Assembly (NCBI GenBank): GCA_946479905.1
Contig: CAMLIA010000001.1
Span: forward strand, 1-64,000
Direction of reading: 5' to 3'
Origin: an uncultured Frankiales bacterium
Lineage (GTDB): Bacteria; Actinomycetota; Actinomycetes; Mycobacteriales; SCTD01
DNA length: 64,000 nucleotides
The translations under genes and the position numbers were made by a program. Of this stretch, positions 16,271 to 24,741 are shown in pieces. How positions within the stretch are numbered: position 1 is the first letter of the stretch; the number at the start of each line of letters is the position of its first letter. Under the pieces are notes generated by a model. That model was not told the origin of the DNA. It saw nothing but the letters and a program-made list of their open reading frames with translations, and did no database searches.

Positions 16271-17459
16271 CGGGGACGGGGGTGCGCTGGGTCGGGACGT
16301 CGAGCGAGGGCCGGTAGGTGCGGACGGCGTTGCGGCCCTGCTGCTTGGCGGCGTAGAGGGCGACGTCGGCGCAGGCCAGCGCCTCGCGCAGCCGGGCCGG
16401 CTCGACCGGCCCGCTCGCGTAGACACCCACGCTGACGGTCAGGGCCAGCCCGTCGAAGCAGGTCGCCTCCAGCGTGGCGCGCAGCCGTTCGCCGACCGCG
16501 CGGGCCTCCGCCGCGTCGGCGTCGGGCAGCAGCACGATGAACTCCTCACCACCGAACCGGCCGAGGACGTCCTGGGGGCGCAGGCAGCTGCGGAGCAGCT
16601 CACCGGTCCGCAGCAGCACGTCGTCACCGACGAGGTGCCCGTGCTCGTCGTTCACCCGCTTGAAGTGGTCGAGGTCCAGCAGCAGCACGCTGAACGGCCC
16701 GCCCCGGGCCAGCACCGCCTGGGCCCGCTGCTCCCACGCGTGCAGCAGGAGCAGGCCGGTCTTGGCGTCGGTCTCGGCGGCCTGCCGCAGCGTCTGGTGC
16801 AGCAGCCCGCGCTGCAGCACGGCGTAGGACGGGAGCAGTACGGCGACCAGCACCGGGCTCGCGGACCACACGAGGGCGATCACGGTGGCCTGGCACAGCA
16901 CGAACGCCTCGTTGAGGTAGAAGGAGGCCTGCAGCAGCTGGGTCCGCAGCCACTTCTCGTCCTCGGGGTCGCCCGCCACCGTGCAGACCGCGAAGCCGGC
17001 CGTCTCCACGGCGAGGAAGAGCACCCCGGCGAGCAGCAGCTGGAGCAGCGCGGCGGCGTCCGGGGCGTGCAGGGCAGGCGCGAGCGGCTGCGCAGCAGCG
17101 GCGGCGAGGCTGAGCAGGGCCGCGGAGCCGACCCACTTGTGCAGCGGCACCTTCATGCCGCGCCAGCGGACGTAGGCGTAGGTCGGGGCGGTGATGAGGA
17201 CGGCCAGCGACGACCCGCACAGCAGCGCGGCGGCGAACGGCCAGGCCGACAGGCCCTTGTGCGCGCGCTGGCTGAGCACCCGGCCGCCCTCGGCGTGCCG
17301 GCCGAGCTCGGCCTCGAAGACGGCGAGCCCCAGCAGCCCGGCGAGCACCAGCGCGTCGTGCCCGCTGAGCCAGGGCGCCCTCAGGCCCGCGGCGACCGCG
17401 CCCAGGACGAGGCAGCTGATCCACACCTGCAGAGCCCTGGTGGCCTGCGCGAAGCGCAC
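16260..17459 (-). CDS. Membrane-bound GGDEF diguanylate cyclase
   Basis: About 399 residues with six or so membrane segments in the first 240 and a C-terminal GGDEF domain. It carries the metal-binding FSVLLLDLDHFKRVND and an intact GGEEF active-site motif. No upstream RxxD inhibitory site is obvious. It should make c-di-GMP, and no EAL/HD-GYP partner is nearby. I chose the GTG at 17459, with AGAAGGGGG just upstream; an ATG at 17534 would add 25 unlikely residues. Substrate sensing by the membrane part is unknown. Confidence 0.88.
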   Translation of the reverse strand: MRFAQATRALQVWISCLVLGAVAAGLRAPWLSGHDALVLAGLLGLAVFEAELGRHAEGGRVLSQRAHKGLSAWPFAAALLCGSSLAVLITAPTYAYVRWRGMKVPLHKWVGSAALLSLAAAAAQPLAPALHAPDAAALLQLLLAGVLFLAVETAGFAVCTVAGDPEDEKWLRTQLLQASFYLNEAFVLCQATVIALVWSASPVLVAVLLPSYAVLQRGLLHQTLRQAAETDAKTGLLLLHAWEQRAQAVLARGGPFSVLLLDLDHFKRVNDEHGHLVGDDVLLRTGELLRSCLRPQDVLGRFGGEEFIVLLPDADAAEARAVGERLRATLEATCFDGLALTVSVGVYASGPVEPARLREALACADVALYAAKQQGRNAVRTYRPSLDVPTQRTPVPVIG

Positions 17460-17484
17460 CGCATCCCCCTTCTGCCGCACCACC

Positions 17485-17503
17485 GTGAAGCATCGTCCTT
17501 CAC
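17485..17503. promoter_or_regulatory. Short inverted repeat between GGDEF and racemase genes
   Basis: GTGAAG, a 7-base loop, then CTTCAC, upstream of the GGDEF gene and downstream of the racemase gene. It may be an operator or a weak hairpin terminator; no T run follows. Confidence 0.3.
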
Positions 17504-17547
17504 GCAGCGCGAGGACATGGCCACATCGGGTCATCTCGGCACGGGGA

Positions 17548-18654
17548 TCAGCCGAGCGGCAGGTGCTCCCGGCTCTTCGTCATGCTGACCAGCACGTCAG
17601 GGATCGGGTCGACGCCGATGCCCGGGCCGGTCGGGACGCTGAGGTGCCCGTCCTCGAGCACGAACGGGGCGGTCACGTCCTGCGCGTAGTAGCGGTCCGA
17701 CGCGCTGGTGTCGCCCGGGAGGGTGAACCCGGGCAGGGCGGCCAGCGCCGCGTTGGCGGCCCGGCCGATGCCGGTCTCGAGCATGCCGCCGCACCAGACC
17801 GGGATGCCGTTCGCGACGGCGACGTCGTGGATGCGCCGCGACTCGAGGTAGCCCCCGACCCGGCCGGGCTTGACGTTGATCACCGAGCAGGCCTTCAGGG
17901 CGATCGCGTCAGCCGCGGAGCGGGCGCTCACGATCGACTCGTCGAGGCAGATGGGTGTGCTGATCAGGGTGGCGAGGACCGCGTGCCCGCGGACGTCCTC
18001 CTCGTCCAGCGGCTGCTCGTGGAAGAGCAGGTCGAACGCGTCGAGCCGCTTCAGCAGCGCGGCGTCGCCCAGGGTGTAGGCGGTGTTGGCGTCGGTCTGC
18101 AGCAGGATGTCGCCGAACCGCTCGCGCACCGCCTTGACCGGCTCGTAGTCCCAGCCGGGCTGGATCTTGAGCTTGATGCGCAGGTAGCCCTGGTCGAGGT
18201 ACCCGGCCACGGCGTCGAGCAGCTCCGGCACCGAGTCCATGATCCCGACGGAGACGCCCGCGGGGACGCGGTCCTTCGTGCTTCCGAGGTACGACGAGAG
18301 CGGCGTTCCCGACGCGCGCAGCTCGGCGTCGAGCACGGCCGTCTCGAGCGCTGCCTTCGCCATCCGGTGGCCCTTCACCGGGTGCAGGACGTGGCCGACC
18401 CGCGCGGCGGTGAGACCCTCCGCGGCGGCGAGGCGCGGCACGAGGTGGTGGCGCATGACGTGCGCGGCCGCCTCGACGTACTCGCTGCTGTAGAGCGGGT
18501 CCTCCATCGCGACGCACTCCGCCCACCCCTCGGCGTCGGGCGTGGTGACGTGCACCAGCAGCACGTCGCGGTGGGTCTGCGTGCTGAAGCTGGTCCGGAA
18601 GGGCGACACCAGGGGGATGCCGATCCGGATCAGCTCGACGCTCGTGAGCTTCAT
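17548..18654 (-). CDS. N-succinylamino acid racemase / o-succinylbenzoate synthase family enzyme
   Basis: 368 residues of the enolase superfamily (MLE subgroup), very close in pattern to the Amycolatopsis N-acylamino acid racemase. Capping motifs: LVSPFRTSF, GWAECVAM, YSSEYVEAAAHV. The barrel shows the first Lys pair (RIKLKIQPG), metal ligands in LLQTDANTAY, FHEQPL and CLDES, and the second Lys in NVKPGRVGGY. The family holds both menaquinone OSBS and N-succinylamino acid racemases. No men gene is present here, while a GNAT, an M20 hydrolase and D-specific hydrolases are adjacent. The racemase role is therefore favoured. Its ATG overlaps the GNAT stop (ATGA). Confidence 0.88.
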   Translation of the reverse strand: MKLTSVELIRIGIPLVSPFRTSFSTQTHRDVLLVHVTTPDAEGWAECVAMEDPLYSSEYVEAAAHVMRHHLVPRLAAAEGLTAARVGHVLHPVKGHRMAKAALETAVLDAELRASGTPLSSYLGSTKDRVPAGVSVGIMDSVPELLDAVAGYLDQGYLRIKLKIQPGWDYEPVKAVRERFGDILLQTDANTAYTLGDAALLKRLDAFDLLFHEQPLDEEDVRGHAVLATLISTPICLDESIVSARSAADAIALKACSVINVKPGRVGGYLESRRIHDVAVANGIPVWCGGMLETGIGRAANAALAALPGFTLPGDTSASDRYYAQDVTAPFVLEDGHLSVPTGPGIGVDPIPDVLVSMTKSREHLPLG

Positions 18655-19412
18655 GACAGCACCAGGGCTCCTTCAGCGTTGAGTCCGGTGATGACCGCAC
18701 CGTCGGCGAGAGCAGGGAGGAGGGCTTCGCGGACCGACACCCGCCAGGCGCGGGCCGTGGCGGGCTCCTTCAGCCGCAGCGTCTCGATGTCGTCGGGCAG
18801 CGGGATGGTGTGCGGGCCGCTGACCCAGGGCAGCCGCCGCTCGGCAGCCGCGACCGCACGGGGCCCGGCGAGGTTCCAGGAGAACTCGAGCCGGTCGCTC
18901 TCGTCGCCCTGGTTCACGCCGTCGGGCATGTTGCCGTAGTGGTCGGGGAGGTACGCGTGCACGTCCGCACCCAGCGCGTGCAGGTTGAAGGCCACGTTGC
19001 GGCGCACCAGCGGGTCGCAGGTCCAGGTGATGACCGGCAGGTCGTGCGCGAGGGCCCACCAGCGCTGGTGCTGCTTGAGGGCGAGGCCGAGGCCGCGGCG
19101 CTGGCCCTGCGGCACCACCCCGGTGATGTGGCTGTGCAGCGCGCGGTCGCTGGCGAGCAGGCCCATCGACGTGGCGAGCAGGGCGCCGCTGTCGTCGTAC
19201 GCGCCGAAGGCGTAGCCGCCGGTGTGCTGGACGGTGCGGATCAGGTTCGCCGGCACCGGGAGGTCCGGGCTGCGCCAGACCTCGCGCAGCAGCTCGGCCG
19301 CGCGCTCGGTCTCCGCCGGTGTCCGCAGCTCCAGGACGGTGACGCCGGCCCGCGCGCAGGCCCGCTCCGCGATGCCCGCAGCAGCGTCGACGGAGGTGGT
19401 CGCCAAGGTCAT
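18651..19412 (-). CDS. GNAT acyltransferase, probable N-succinyltransferase for D-amino acids
   Basis: 253 residues. The GNAT core includes SHITGVVPQGQRRGLGLALK (CoA-binding loop). The segments WTCDPLVRRNVAFNLHALGAD and YGNMPDGVNQGDESDRL are typical of the GNAT group found next to N-succinylamino acid racemases. In Geobacillus kaustophilus such a protein succinylates D-amino acids before racemisation; that activity is transferred here by context. It is translationally coupled to the racemase gene downstream (4-bp overlap) and divergent from the PucR gene. The start is the ATG at 19412. Confidence 0.75.
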   Translation of the reverse strand: MTLATTSVDAAAGIAERACARAGVTVLELRTPAETERAAELLREVWRSPDLPVPANLIRTVQHTGGYAFGAYDDSGALLATSMGLLASDRALHSHITGVVPQGQRRGLGLALKQHQRWWALAHDLPVITWTCDPLVRRNVAFNLHALGADVHAYLPDHYGNMPDGVNQGDESDRLEFSWNLAGPRAVAAAERRLPWVSGPHTIPLPDDIETLRLKEPATARAWRVSVREALLPALADGAVITGLNAEGALVLS

Positions 19413-19466
19413 GCCGTCACTCTCCCGTCCCGGGGTGCGGCGTTTCATCGTGTGCTGTGCAGAAGG

Positions 19467-19476
19467 AACCGCGGTT
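19467..19476. promoter_or_regulatory. Palindrome at the centre of the GNAT/PucR divergent promoter
   Basis: AACCGCGGTT is a perfect 10-bp palindrome whose centre is the exact midpoint between the two divergent start codons (19412 and 19531). Related half-elements starting GTTTC lie on either side (19442 and 19474). This is a plausible binding site for the PucR-type regulator controlling both arms. Confidence 0.4.
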
Positions 19477-19530
19477 TCGTGGTGCAGGAGAACGATTCGA
19501 TCCGGCTCCGGCTCCGGCAGACTGCCCGCT

Positions 19531-20952
19531 GTGCCCACCCTGCGAGCCGTCGTGGAGGTGCTGGGCCCTGCCCTGACCGCGACGGGCGACCTCGACGTCG
19601 AGGTGAACGAGGTCGTCCTCGTCGGGCCGGGCGACCCGATCCCGGCCGCCCCGGGCGCGCTGCTGGTCCTGCAGGACCCGACCGTGGCCGGCCCGGTCCA
19701 GGCAGCCGCGGTGGTGCTGCGCGGTCCGGCACCTGAGCTCGGGGTGCCGGTGCTCGTCGCCCCCGACGACCTGCCCTGGAACCAGCTGCTGCACCTGCTG
19801 ATGGCGGCGGTGTCGGCCCCCGGCGGGAGCGACCTGTTCGCCCTCGCGAACTCCATCGCCGCGATGGTGGGTGGGGCCGTGTCGATCGAGGACCCCTCGC
19901 GCCGGGTGCTGGCCTACTCCTCGCTGCCCGACCAGCCGATCGACGCCGCCCGCGAGAAGGGCATCCTCGGCCGGCAGGTCCCCCAGCTGTCCCGCAACGA
20001 CCAGCTCTACCGGGAGGTGCAGCGCGCGGGCGGTGTCGTCCGGGTCCCCGCCGACGGCGAGGTGCTGCCGCGGCTGGCCGTCCCGGTCCGCGCGGGCGCG
20101 GAGCTGCTCGGGTCGATCTGGGTCATCGAGGCCACCCCCCTGCCCCCCGAGGCCGAGCAGGCGCTGCTCGACGCCGGCCGGCTGTCGGCCCTGCACCTGC
20201 TGCGCGCCCGGTCCGGCGGCGACGTCGAGCGGCGCGCCCGGGGCGAGCTGCTGCGCGGCCTGCTCGACGGCCGCGCGGCGCCGTCCCTCGTCGCCACGCG
20301 TCTCGGGCTGGACGCGGGCACCGCCGTGGCTGTGCTCGCCTTCTCGCTGCCGCCCGACACCGACGAGCTCGACGCCGAGGCGGTCGCCGACCTCGTGCAG
20401 CTGCAGTGCGCTGCGCTCCGCCCCCGGTCGTCGGTGCTGCTGCAGCTCGGCACGGTCTACGCCCTCGTCCCCGACCTGCCTCGGCCGGCCCTGCTGTCGC
20501 TGGCACGGACCGTCGTCGACCGGGCCCGGGTCCCTCTCGCCGGTGCGGTGGGGGCGACGGTCACCGGGCTGCAGGAGGTGAGCCGCTCGCGCGCCGACGC
20601 GGACGCGGTCCTCCGGCTCTGCGCTGCGGGCACGGTCGCGGCGCTGGAGGACGTCCTGCCCCAGGTGGTGCTGCTGCACCTGCAGTCGCACCTGGCCGGC
20701 CAGCAGCACCTGCGGCTGCCGGCGGTGGAGCGGATGATCGCCCACGACCTGGAGCAGCAGACGCCGTACGTCGAGTCGGTGCTCGCCTACCTGTCGGCCA
20801 ACGCCGACGTGCCCGCCGCCGCCGAGAGCGTCTCGGTGCACCCCAACACGTTCCGCTACCGGCTGCGCCGGGTGCGGGAGCTCTTCGACCTCGACCTGGA
20901 GGACCCCGACGTGCGACTCGTCGTCTGGCTGCAGCTGCGGACCCGCCGATGA
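19531..20952 (+). CDS. PucR/CdaR family transcription regulator
   Basis: 473 residues. The C terminus has the PucR helix-turn-helix signature (VPAAAESVSVHPNTFRYRLRRVRELFDLDLEDPDVRLVVWLQLR). The middle has a GGDEF-like sensor domain (about 230-370), and the N terminus a ligand-sensing region. PucR-type proteins usually activate nearby catabolic genes in response to the substrate. The start is taken as the GTG at 19531 just before PTLRAVVEVL; no strong ribosome site helps. It is coupled to the M20 gene by ATGA and divergent from the GNAT-racemase pair, which makes it the obvious local controller. Confidence 0.85.
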   Translation: MPTLRAVVEVLGPALTATGDLDVEVNEVVLVGPGDPIPAAPGALLVLQDPTVAGPVQAAAVVLRGPAPELGVPVLVAPDDLPWNQLLHLLMAAVSAPGGSDLFALANSIAAMVGGAVSIEDPSRRVLAYSSLPDQPIDAAREKGILGRQVPQLSRNDQLYREVQRAGGVVRVPADGEVLPRLAVPVRAGAELLGSIWVIEATPLPPEAEQALLDAGRLSALHLLRARSGGDVERRARGELLRGLLDGRAAPSLVATRLGLDAGTAVAVLAFSLPPDTDELDAEAVADLVQLQCAALRPRSSVLLQLGTVYALVPDLPRPALLSLARTVVDRARVPLAGAVGATVTGLQEVSRSRADADAVLRLCAAGTVAALEDVLPQVVLLHLQSHLAGQQHLRLPAVERMIAHDLEQQTPYVESVLAYLSANADVPAAAESVSVHPNTFRYRLRRVRELFDLDLEDPDVRLVVWLQLRTRR

Positions 20953-22001
20953 CCACCCCCATGCTCAGCTGGCTCGAGGAGCTGGTGTCGTGCGAGTCGC
21001 CCTCGTCGTCACCCGAGGCGACGCTCGAGTGCGGGCGGGTGTTCGAGGCCCTGTCCCGTCCGGTGCTGGGCACCCCGGAGCGGATCGTCGTGGACGGGCT
21101 GACGCACCTGCGGTGGACGTTCGGCACGCCGCGCGTGCTCGTGCTCGGTCACCTCGACACCGTCTGGCCGATCGGCACCCTGGCGCGCTGGCCGTTCCGG
21201 GTCGACGGCGACGTCGCCACCGGGCCCGGCGTCTTCGACATGAAGGCCGGCGTCGTGCAGGCCTTGCACGGGCTGTCGATGCTGTCGTCCCTCGACGGGG
21301 TCTGCCTGCTGCTCAACGTCGACGAGGAGGTCGGCTCGCCCACGTCCCGCGAGCTCATCCTCGACTCGGTACGAGGTTGCCGGGCCGCGCTCGTCTGCGA
21401 ACCCGCCTCCGGGCTGGCCCTGAAGACGGCCCGCAAGGGCATCGGCCTCTACGAGCTGACCGTCACCGGACGCGCCTCGCACGCCGGGCTCGAGCCGGAG
21501 AAGGGCGTCAACGCCGCCGTCGGGCTGGCACATGCCGTGCTCGCGCTGACCAACCTGGGCGACGCCGCCGCGGGCACCACGGTCACCCCGACCGTGATCG
21601 CCGGTGGGACCACGACGAACACGGTGCCCGCGTCGGCGACGGTCGCTGTCGACGTACGCGCTGTCGTCCCTGACGAGCTCACGCGCGTGGATGCCGCCAT
21701 CCGCGACCTGACGGTCCCGGTCGGTGCCATCGCCGTGTCGGGCGGGATCAACCGACCGCCGCTGGACCCGTCGTCGTCAGAGACGCTGTTCGCCCTCGCC
21801 CAGTCGCTTTCCCCTGACGTGCAAGGGGTTGCGGTCGGTGGCGGGTCGGACGGGAACTTCACCGCAGGCGCGGGCGTACCGACCCTCGACGGTCTCGGCG
21901 CCGTCGGCAACGGCGCCCACGCCGAGGGCGAGCACGTCCTCGTCTCGCACATGGAACCGCGGGCCAAGCTGCTCGCCGCACTGCTGGAGGAGCTGCTGTG
22001 A
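20949..22001 (+). CDS. M20 family metallohydrolase (candidate N-succinyl-L-amino acid hydrolase)
   Basis: 350 residues. M20 motifs: LGHLDTVWP (zinc His and catalytic Asp), GVFDMKAG (bridging Asp), LNVDEEVGS (catalytic Glu then zinc Glu), CEPAS, and a late GNGAHAEGE (zinc His). The dimerisation domain is present (ASHAGLEPEKGVNAA). M20 members include carboxypeptidases and N-acyl-L-amino acid deacylases. In the known racemase pathway an M20 enzyme removes succinate from N-succinyl-L-amino acids, which fits this context. Carboxypeptidase G2-like peptidase activity is the main alternative. Junctions: ATGA with pucR and GTGA with the amidohydrolase. Confidence 0.85.
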   Translation: MTTPMLSWLEELVSCESPSSSPEATLECGRVFEALSRPVLGTPERIVVDGLTHLRWTFGTPRVLVLGHLDTVWPIGTLARWPFRVDGDVATGPGVFDMKAGVVQALHGLSMLSSLDGVCLLLNVDEEVGSPTSRELILDSVRGCRAALVCEPASGLALKTARKGIGLYELTVTGRASHAGLEPEKGVNAAVGLAHAVLALTNLGDAAAGTTVTPTVIAGGTTTNTVPASATVAVDVRAVVPDELTRVDAAIRDLTVPVGAIAVSGGINRPPLDPSSSETLFALAQSLSPDVQGVAVGGGSDGNFTAGAGVPTLDGLGAVGNGAHAEGEHVLVSHMEPRAKLLAALLEELL

Positions 22002-23434
22002 CCGCACTGCTGCTGAGGGGCGGCCGCGTCGTCGACCCGGGCAACGACGTGGACGAGGTCCGCGACCTGCTCGTGGTCGACGGGCGGGTCGCGGAGTCCG
22101 GGGAGCCGGACACCGTCCTCGACGTCAGCGGTCTCGTCGTGGGCCCCGGGTTCATCGACATGCACTCGCACGTGCACTCCGTCGCGGGCCAGCGGCTGCA
22201 GGCCTTCGACGGCGTGACGACGGCGCTCGACCTCGAGGCGGGACTCTTCCCGGTGGCCAAGGCCTACGAGAAGGCCGCCGCCGAGGGTCGCCCGCTGCAC
22301 TACGGGTTCTCGGCGTCGTGGGGCGGTGCCCGGGCGCGGGTGCTCTGCGGCGTCGACGAGGACGCCGACATCATGAAGGCGCTGTCGGTGCTGAGCAACG
22401 AGCACTGGCAGCGCTCGTCGTCGGCCGCCGAGCTCGACGCCTGGCTCGGCATCCTGTCGGAGGAGCTCGCGGCCGGGGCGCTCGGCATCGGCGTGCTGAT
22501 GGGGTACGCACCGCGGTCGGACCCGGCCGAGCTGGTCGCCGTCGGCCGGCTGGCTGCAGCCGCCGGTGTGGCGACCTACACCCACGTCCGCGAGATCGTC
22601 GAGGCCGACCCGACGACGCCGGTCGACGGCTCCGGCGAGCTCGCCCAGGTCGCCGCGCTGACGGGCGCGCACATGCACCACTGCCACGTGAACTCCACGT
22701 CACGCCGGCACATCGACCGGGTGCTGAAGACCATCGCCGACGCGCAGCACGAGGGGTCGCGCGTGACGGTCGAGGCCTACCCCTACGGCGCCGGTTCGAC
22801 GGCCGTCGGCGCGTTCTTCCTGGCCCCCGAGCGGCTGGCCGCGTGGGACCTCAAGCCGTCATCCCTGACGGTGGTGACCACCGGTGAGGTGATCGCCGAC
22901 GAGGACCGGCTGCGACAGCTGCGCGAGGAGGAGCCCGGCTCGCCGGTCATCGTCAGCTTCCTCGACGAGCAGGCCGATGCGTCGCTGCTGACCGCCTCGC
23001 TGGCCTTCCCGGACGCCATCATCGCGAGCGACGCGATGCCGGTCTTCTGGGGCTCGACGTACGACACCCGCGAGTGGCCGCTGCCGCCGGGCGGCCAGAC
23101 GCACCCGCGCACCGCCGGCACCTACGCCAAGGCGCTGCGCCTCATGGTGCGGTCCGGTGAGTGGACCTGGTCCGAGGCGTTCCGCCGGTGCTCCTGGCTG
23201 CCCGCCCAGGTGCTGTCGTTCGTGCCCGACGTGCGCCGCAAGGGCCACCTCGGCGTGGGTGCGGACGCCGACATCGTGGTGCTCGACCCCTCGACCATCA
23301 GCGACGCCGCGACGTACACCTCCCCGACGCTGCCGTCCGTCGGCGTCCGGCACCTGCTCGTGTCGGGCACGCCGGTCATCCGCGACGGCGCGCTGGTCGA
23401 GGACGCCTACCCGGGTCGGGCGGTGCGCACATGA
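21998..23434 (+). CDS. N-acyl-D-amino-acid deacylase-type amidohydrolase
   Basis: 478 residues of the amidohydrolase superfamily. The HxH metal motif lies in GPGFIDMHSHVHS; later motifs are GVTTALDLEAG, TYTHVRE, HHCHVNST, VEAYPYGAGST (the YPY segment is typical of D-aminoacylases), IIASDAMP and GVGADADIVVLDP. It probably hydrolyses N-acyl-D-amino acids such as N-acyl-D-glutamate. The start GTG overlaps the M20 stop and its stop overlaps the DppA ATG. An L-acyl M20 enzyme and a D-acylase in one operon with a racemase allow release of either enantiomer. Confidence 0.85.
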   Translation: MTALLLRGGRVVDPGNDVDEVRDLLVVDGRVAESGEPDTVLDVSGLVVGPGFIDMHSHVHSVAGQRLQAFDGVTTALDLEAGLFPVAKAYEKAAAEGRPLHYGFSASWGGARARVLCGVDEDADIMKALSVLSNEHWQRSSSAAELDAWLGILSEELAAGALGIGVLMGYAPRSDPAELVAVGRLAAAAGVATYTHVREIVEADPTTPVDGSGELAQVAALTGAHMHHCHVNSTSRRHIDRVLKTIADAQHEGSRVTVEAYPYGAGSTAVGAFFLAPERLAAWDLKPSSLTVVTTGEVIADEDRLRQLREEEPGSPVIVSFLDEQADASLLTASLAFPDAIIASDAMPVFWGSTYDTREWPLPPGGQTHPRTAGTYAKALRLMVRSGEWTWSEAFRRCSWLPAQVLSFVPDVRRKGHLGVGADADIVVLDPSTISDAATYTSPTLPSVGVRHLLVSGTPVIRDGALVEDAYPGRAVRT

Positions 23435-24252
23435 CCCGCGTGCTCGTGTCCGTGGACATGGAGGGCGTGGCCGGCATCGCGTCCCGGGCGCAGATCCTGC
23501 CCGGGGCCGCGGACTACGCGCTGGGCCGGCGGCTGATGACCGCGGAGGCCAACGCCGCGATCGCCGGGGCGTTCCGCGGCGGCGCCACGTCGGTCGTGGT
23601 GAACGACAGCCACGGGCCGATGGACAACCTGCTCGGCGAGGAGCTCGACCCGCGGGCGGAGTACGTCGTGGGCAGCCCCAAGCCGCTGGCCATGGTCCAG
23701 GAGGTCGCCGGCTGCGACCTGGCGATGTTCGTCGGCTACCACTGCGGACCGGAGTCCGTGGACGGGACGCTGGCGCACTGCTACTCGGGCGCGGCGTTCG
23801 CCGACGTGCGGCTCAACGGCGAGTCGGTCAGCGAGGCGGACCTGAACGGGCTGGTCGCGGGGATGCACGGCGTCCCCGTCGCGCTGGTCTCCGGTGACGC
23901 GCAGACCTGCGAGCAGGCGAAGGGCCGGCTGCCGGGCGTCCTCACGGTCGCGACGAAGACGGGCCTGGGACTCACCGCTGCCCGGTCCCTGAACCCGGTC
24001 GTCGCCCGCGAGCGGATCGAGGAGGCCGCCGCCGCTGCGGTCTCGTCAACCTCGTCGTTCGCGCCGCGCGACGTACCCGACACGCTCGAGCTGGCGGTGA
24101 CGCTCCGGCCGTCGGGGGGCGCCGAGTTCGCGATGCTGGTGCCTGGGACCCGGCGGGTGTCAGCGAGCACCGTGAGCCGGGTCGTCGCCGATCCGCGCGA
24201 GCTCCTCCAGGTGCTGACGGCCTGGTCGCACCTCGCCGTCATCCCCCGCTGA
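23431..24252 (+). CDS. dppA: M55 family D-aminopeptidase (DppA-like)
   Basis: 273 residues. M55 zinc ligands are visible: Asp9 and Glu11 in SVDMEGVAGI, His61 in NDSHGPMDN, His104 in GYHCG and a Glu near 131-135. Bacillus DppA forms a decamer and removes N-terminal D-residues such as D-Ala from peptides. It is the last gene of the PucR operon, where it would feed D-amino acids into the succinylation-racemisation pathway encoded next door. ATGA overlap with the deacylase gene. Confidence 0.9.
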   Translation: MTRVLVSVDMEGVAGIASRAQILPGAADYALGRRLMTAEANAAIAGAFRGGATSVVVNDSHGPMDNLLGEELDPRAEYVVGSPKPLAMVQEVAGCDLAMFVGYHCGPESVDGTLAHCYSGAAFADVRLNGESVSEADLNGLVAGMHGVPVALVSGDAQTCEQAKGRLPGVLTVATKTGLGLTAARSLNPVVARERIEEAAAAAVSSTSSFAPRDVPDTLELAVTLRPSGGAEFAMLVPGTRRVSASTVSRVVADPRELLQVLTAWSHLAVIPR

Positions 24253-24269
24253 CGGACGCCCCCCCGGGG

Positions 24270-24416
24270 TCAGTGGGGCAGGGGCTGGCGGGAGCCGGTG
24301 TAGCGGACGCAGGTGCAGCTGGTGTCGAAGTGCATGTACGAGAAGCCGCCGGCGCCGTCGTGCTGGTCGGGCGCCAGCCGTGACCCGAGGCCGGAGGCGA
24401 GCTCGAAGCCTGTCCC
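24270..24416 (-). pseudogene. 3' remnant of a Liv-type substrate-binding lipoprotein gene
   Basis: Read on the minus strand, 24416 to 24270 encodes the last 48 residues of a binding protein and then a TGA. It has a GTGFELASGLGSRL start, then DQHDG, SYMHFD and a CTC pair (C-x-C) near the end. This lines up with the C termini of the three intact binding proteins in the window (LGSGF..., HDGAA/HDAL, then SCFTY, CTCAAY, CACMRF). No continuation of the protein is found upstream, because sequence beyond about 24417 belongs to another gene fragment. The gene has lost its first 450 or so codons. Confidence 0.8.
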
Positions 24417-24733
24417 AGATGGTCGAGAGCGACGAGGGCCGCCGGCTGGCCATCCTGCAGCTCGAGATCCACCTGCTCGCGCTGCGCAACCCGGACCTGA
24501 TGGCCGACCTGCAGGCCGAGGGCCGAACGCACCGCACCCGGGTGACCGCCCAGCTGCAGACCATGGCCGCCGCCGGAGCAGCCCTTCCCCTGCCCGCCGA
24601 GCAGCTCGCTCGGCTGGTGATCAGCACCGTCCAGGGCCTGCAGCTCGACCACCTGCTCGACCCCGACAGCGTGACCCCGGCGCACTACGCCGCCGCGCTG
24701 CAGCTGCTCCTGGGCTCGTCACCGCCCGCTTGA
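24414..24733 (+). pseudogene. 3' remnant of a TetR family regulator gene
   Basis: From about SQMVESDEGRRLAILQLE the plus strand encodes a TetR C-terminal ligand domain (HLLALRNPDLMADL, LARLVISTVQGLQLDHLLD, YAAALQLLLG) and a stop at 24733. The HTH domain that should precede it is missing. A GTG at 24380 keeps a short frame open, but those residues are antisense of the neighbouring remnant. Both this and the binding-protein fragment are cut at their 5' sides at one point, as expected if a deletion removed a divergent promoter and both gene starts. Confidence 0.75.
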
Positions 24734-24741
24734 GGCGGTGC

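Noticed and set aside
17548..18654. Calling the enolase-family gene menC (menaquinone synthesis)
   Set aside because: The sequence allows it, but no men gene is nearby and the GNAT, M20 and D-hydrolase genes favour the racemase role; I kept the call open to both activities.
24380..24733. Small intact gene starting at GTG 24380
   Set aside because: The first dozen codons are antisense of the binding-protein remnant and the HTH is absent, so this is a truncated TetR rather than a real small gene.
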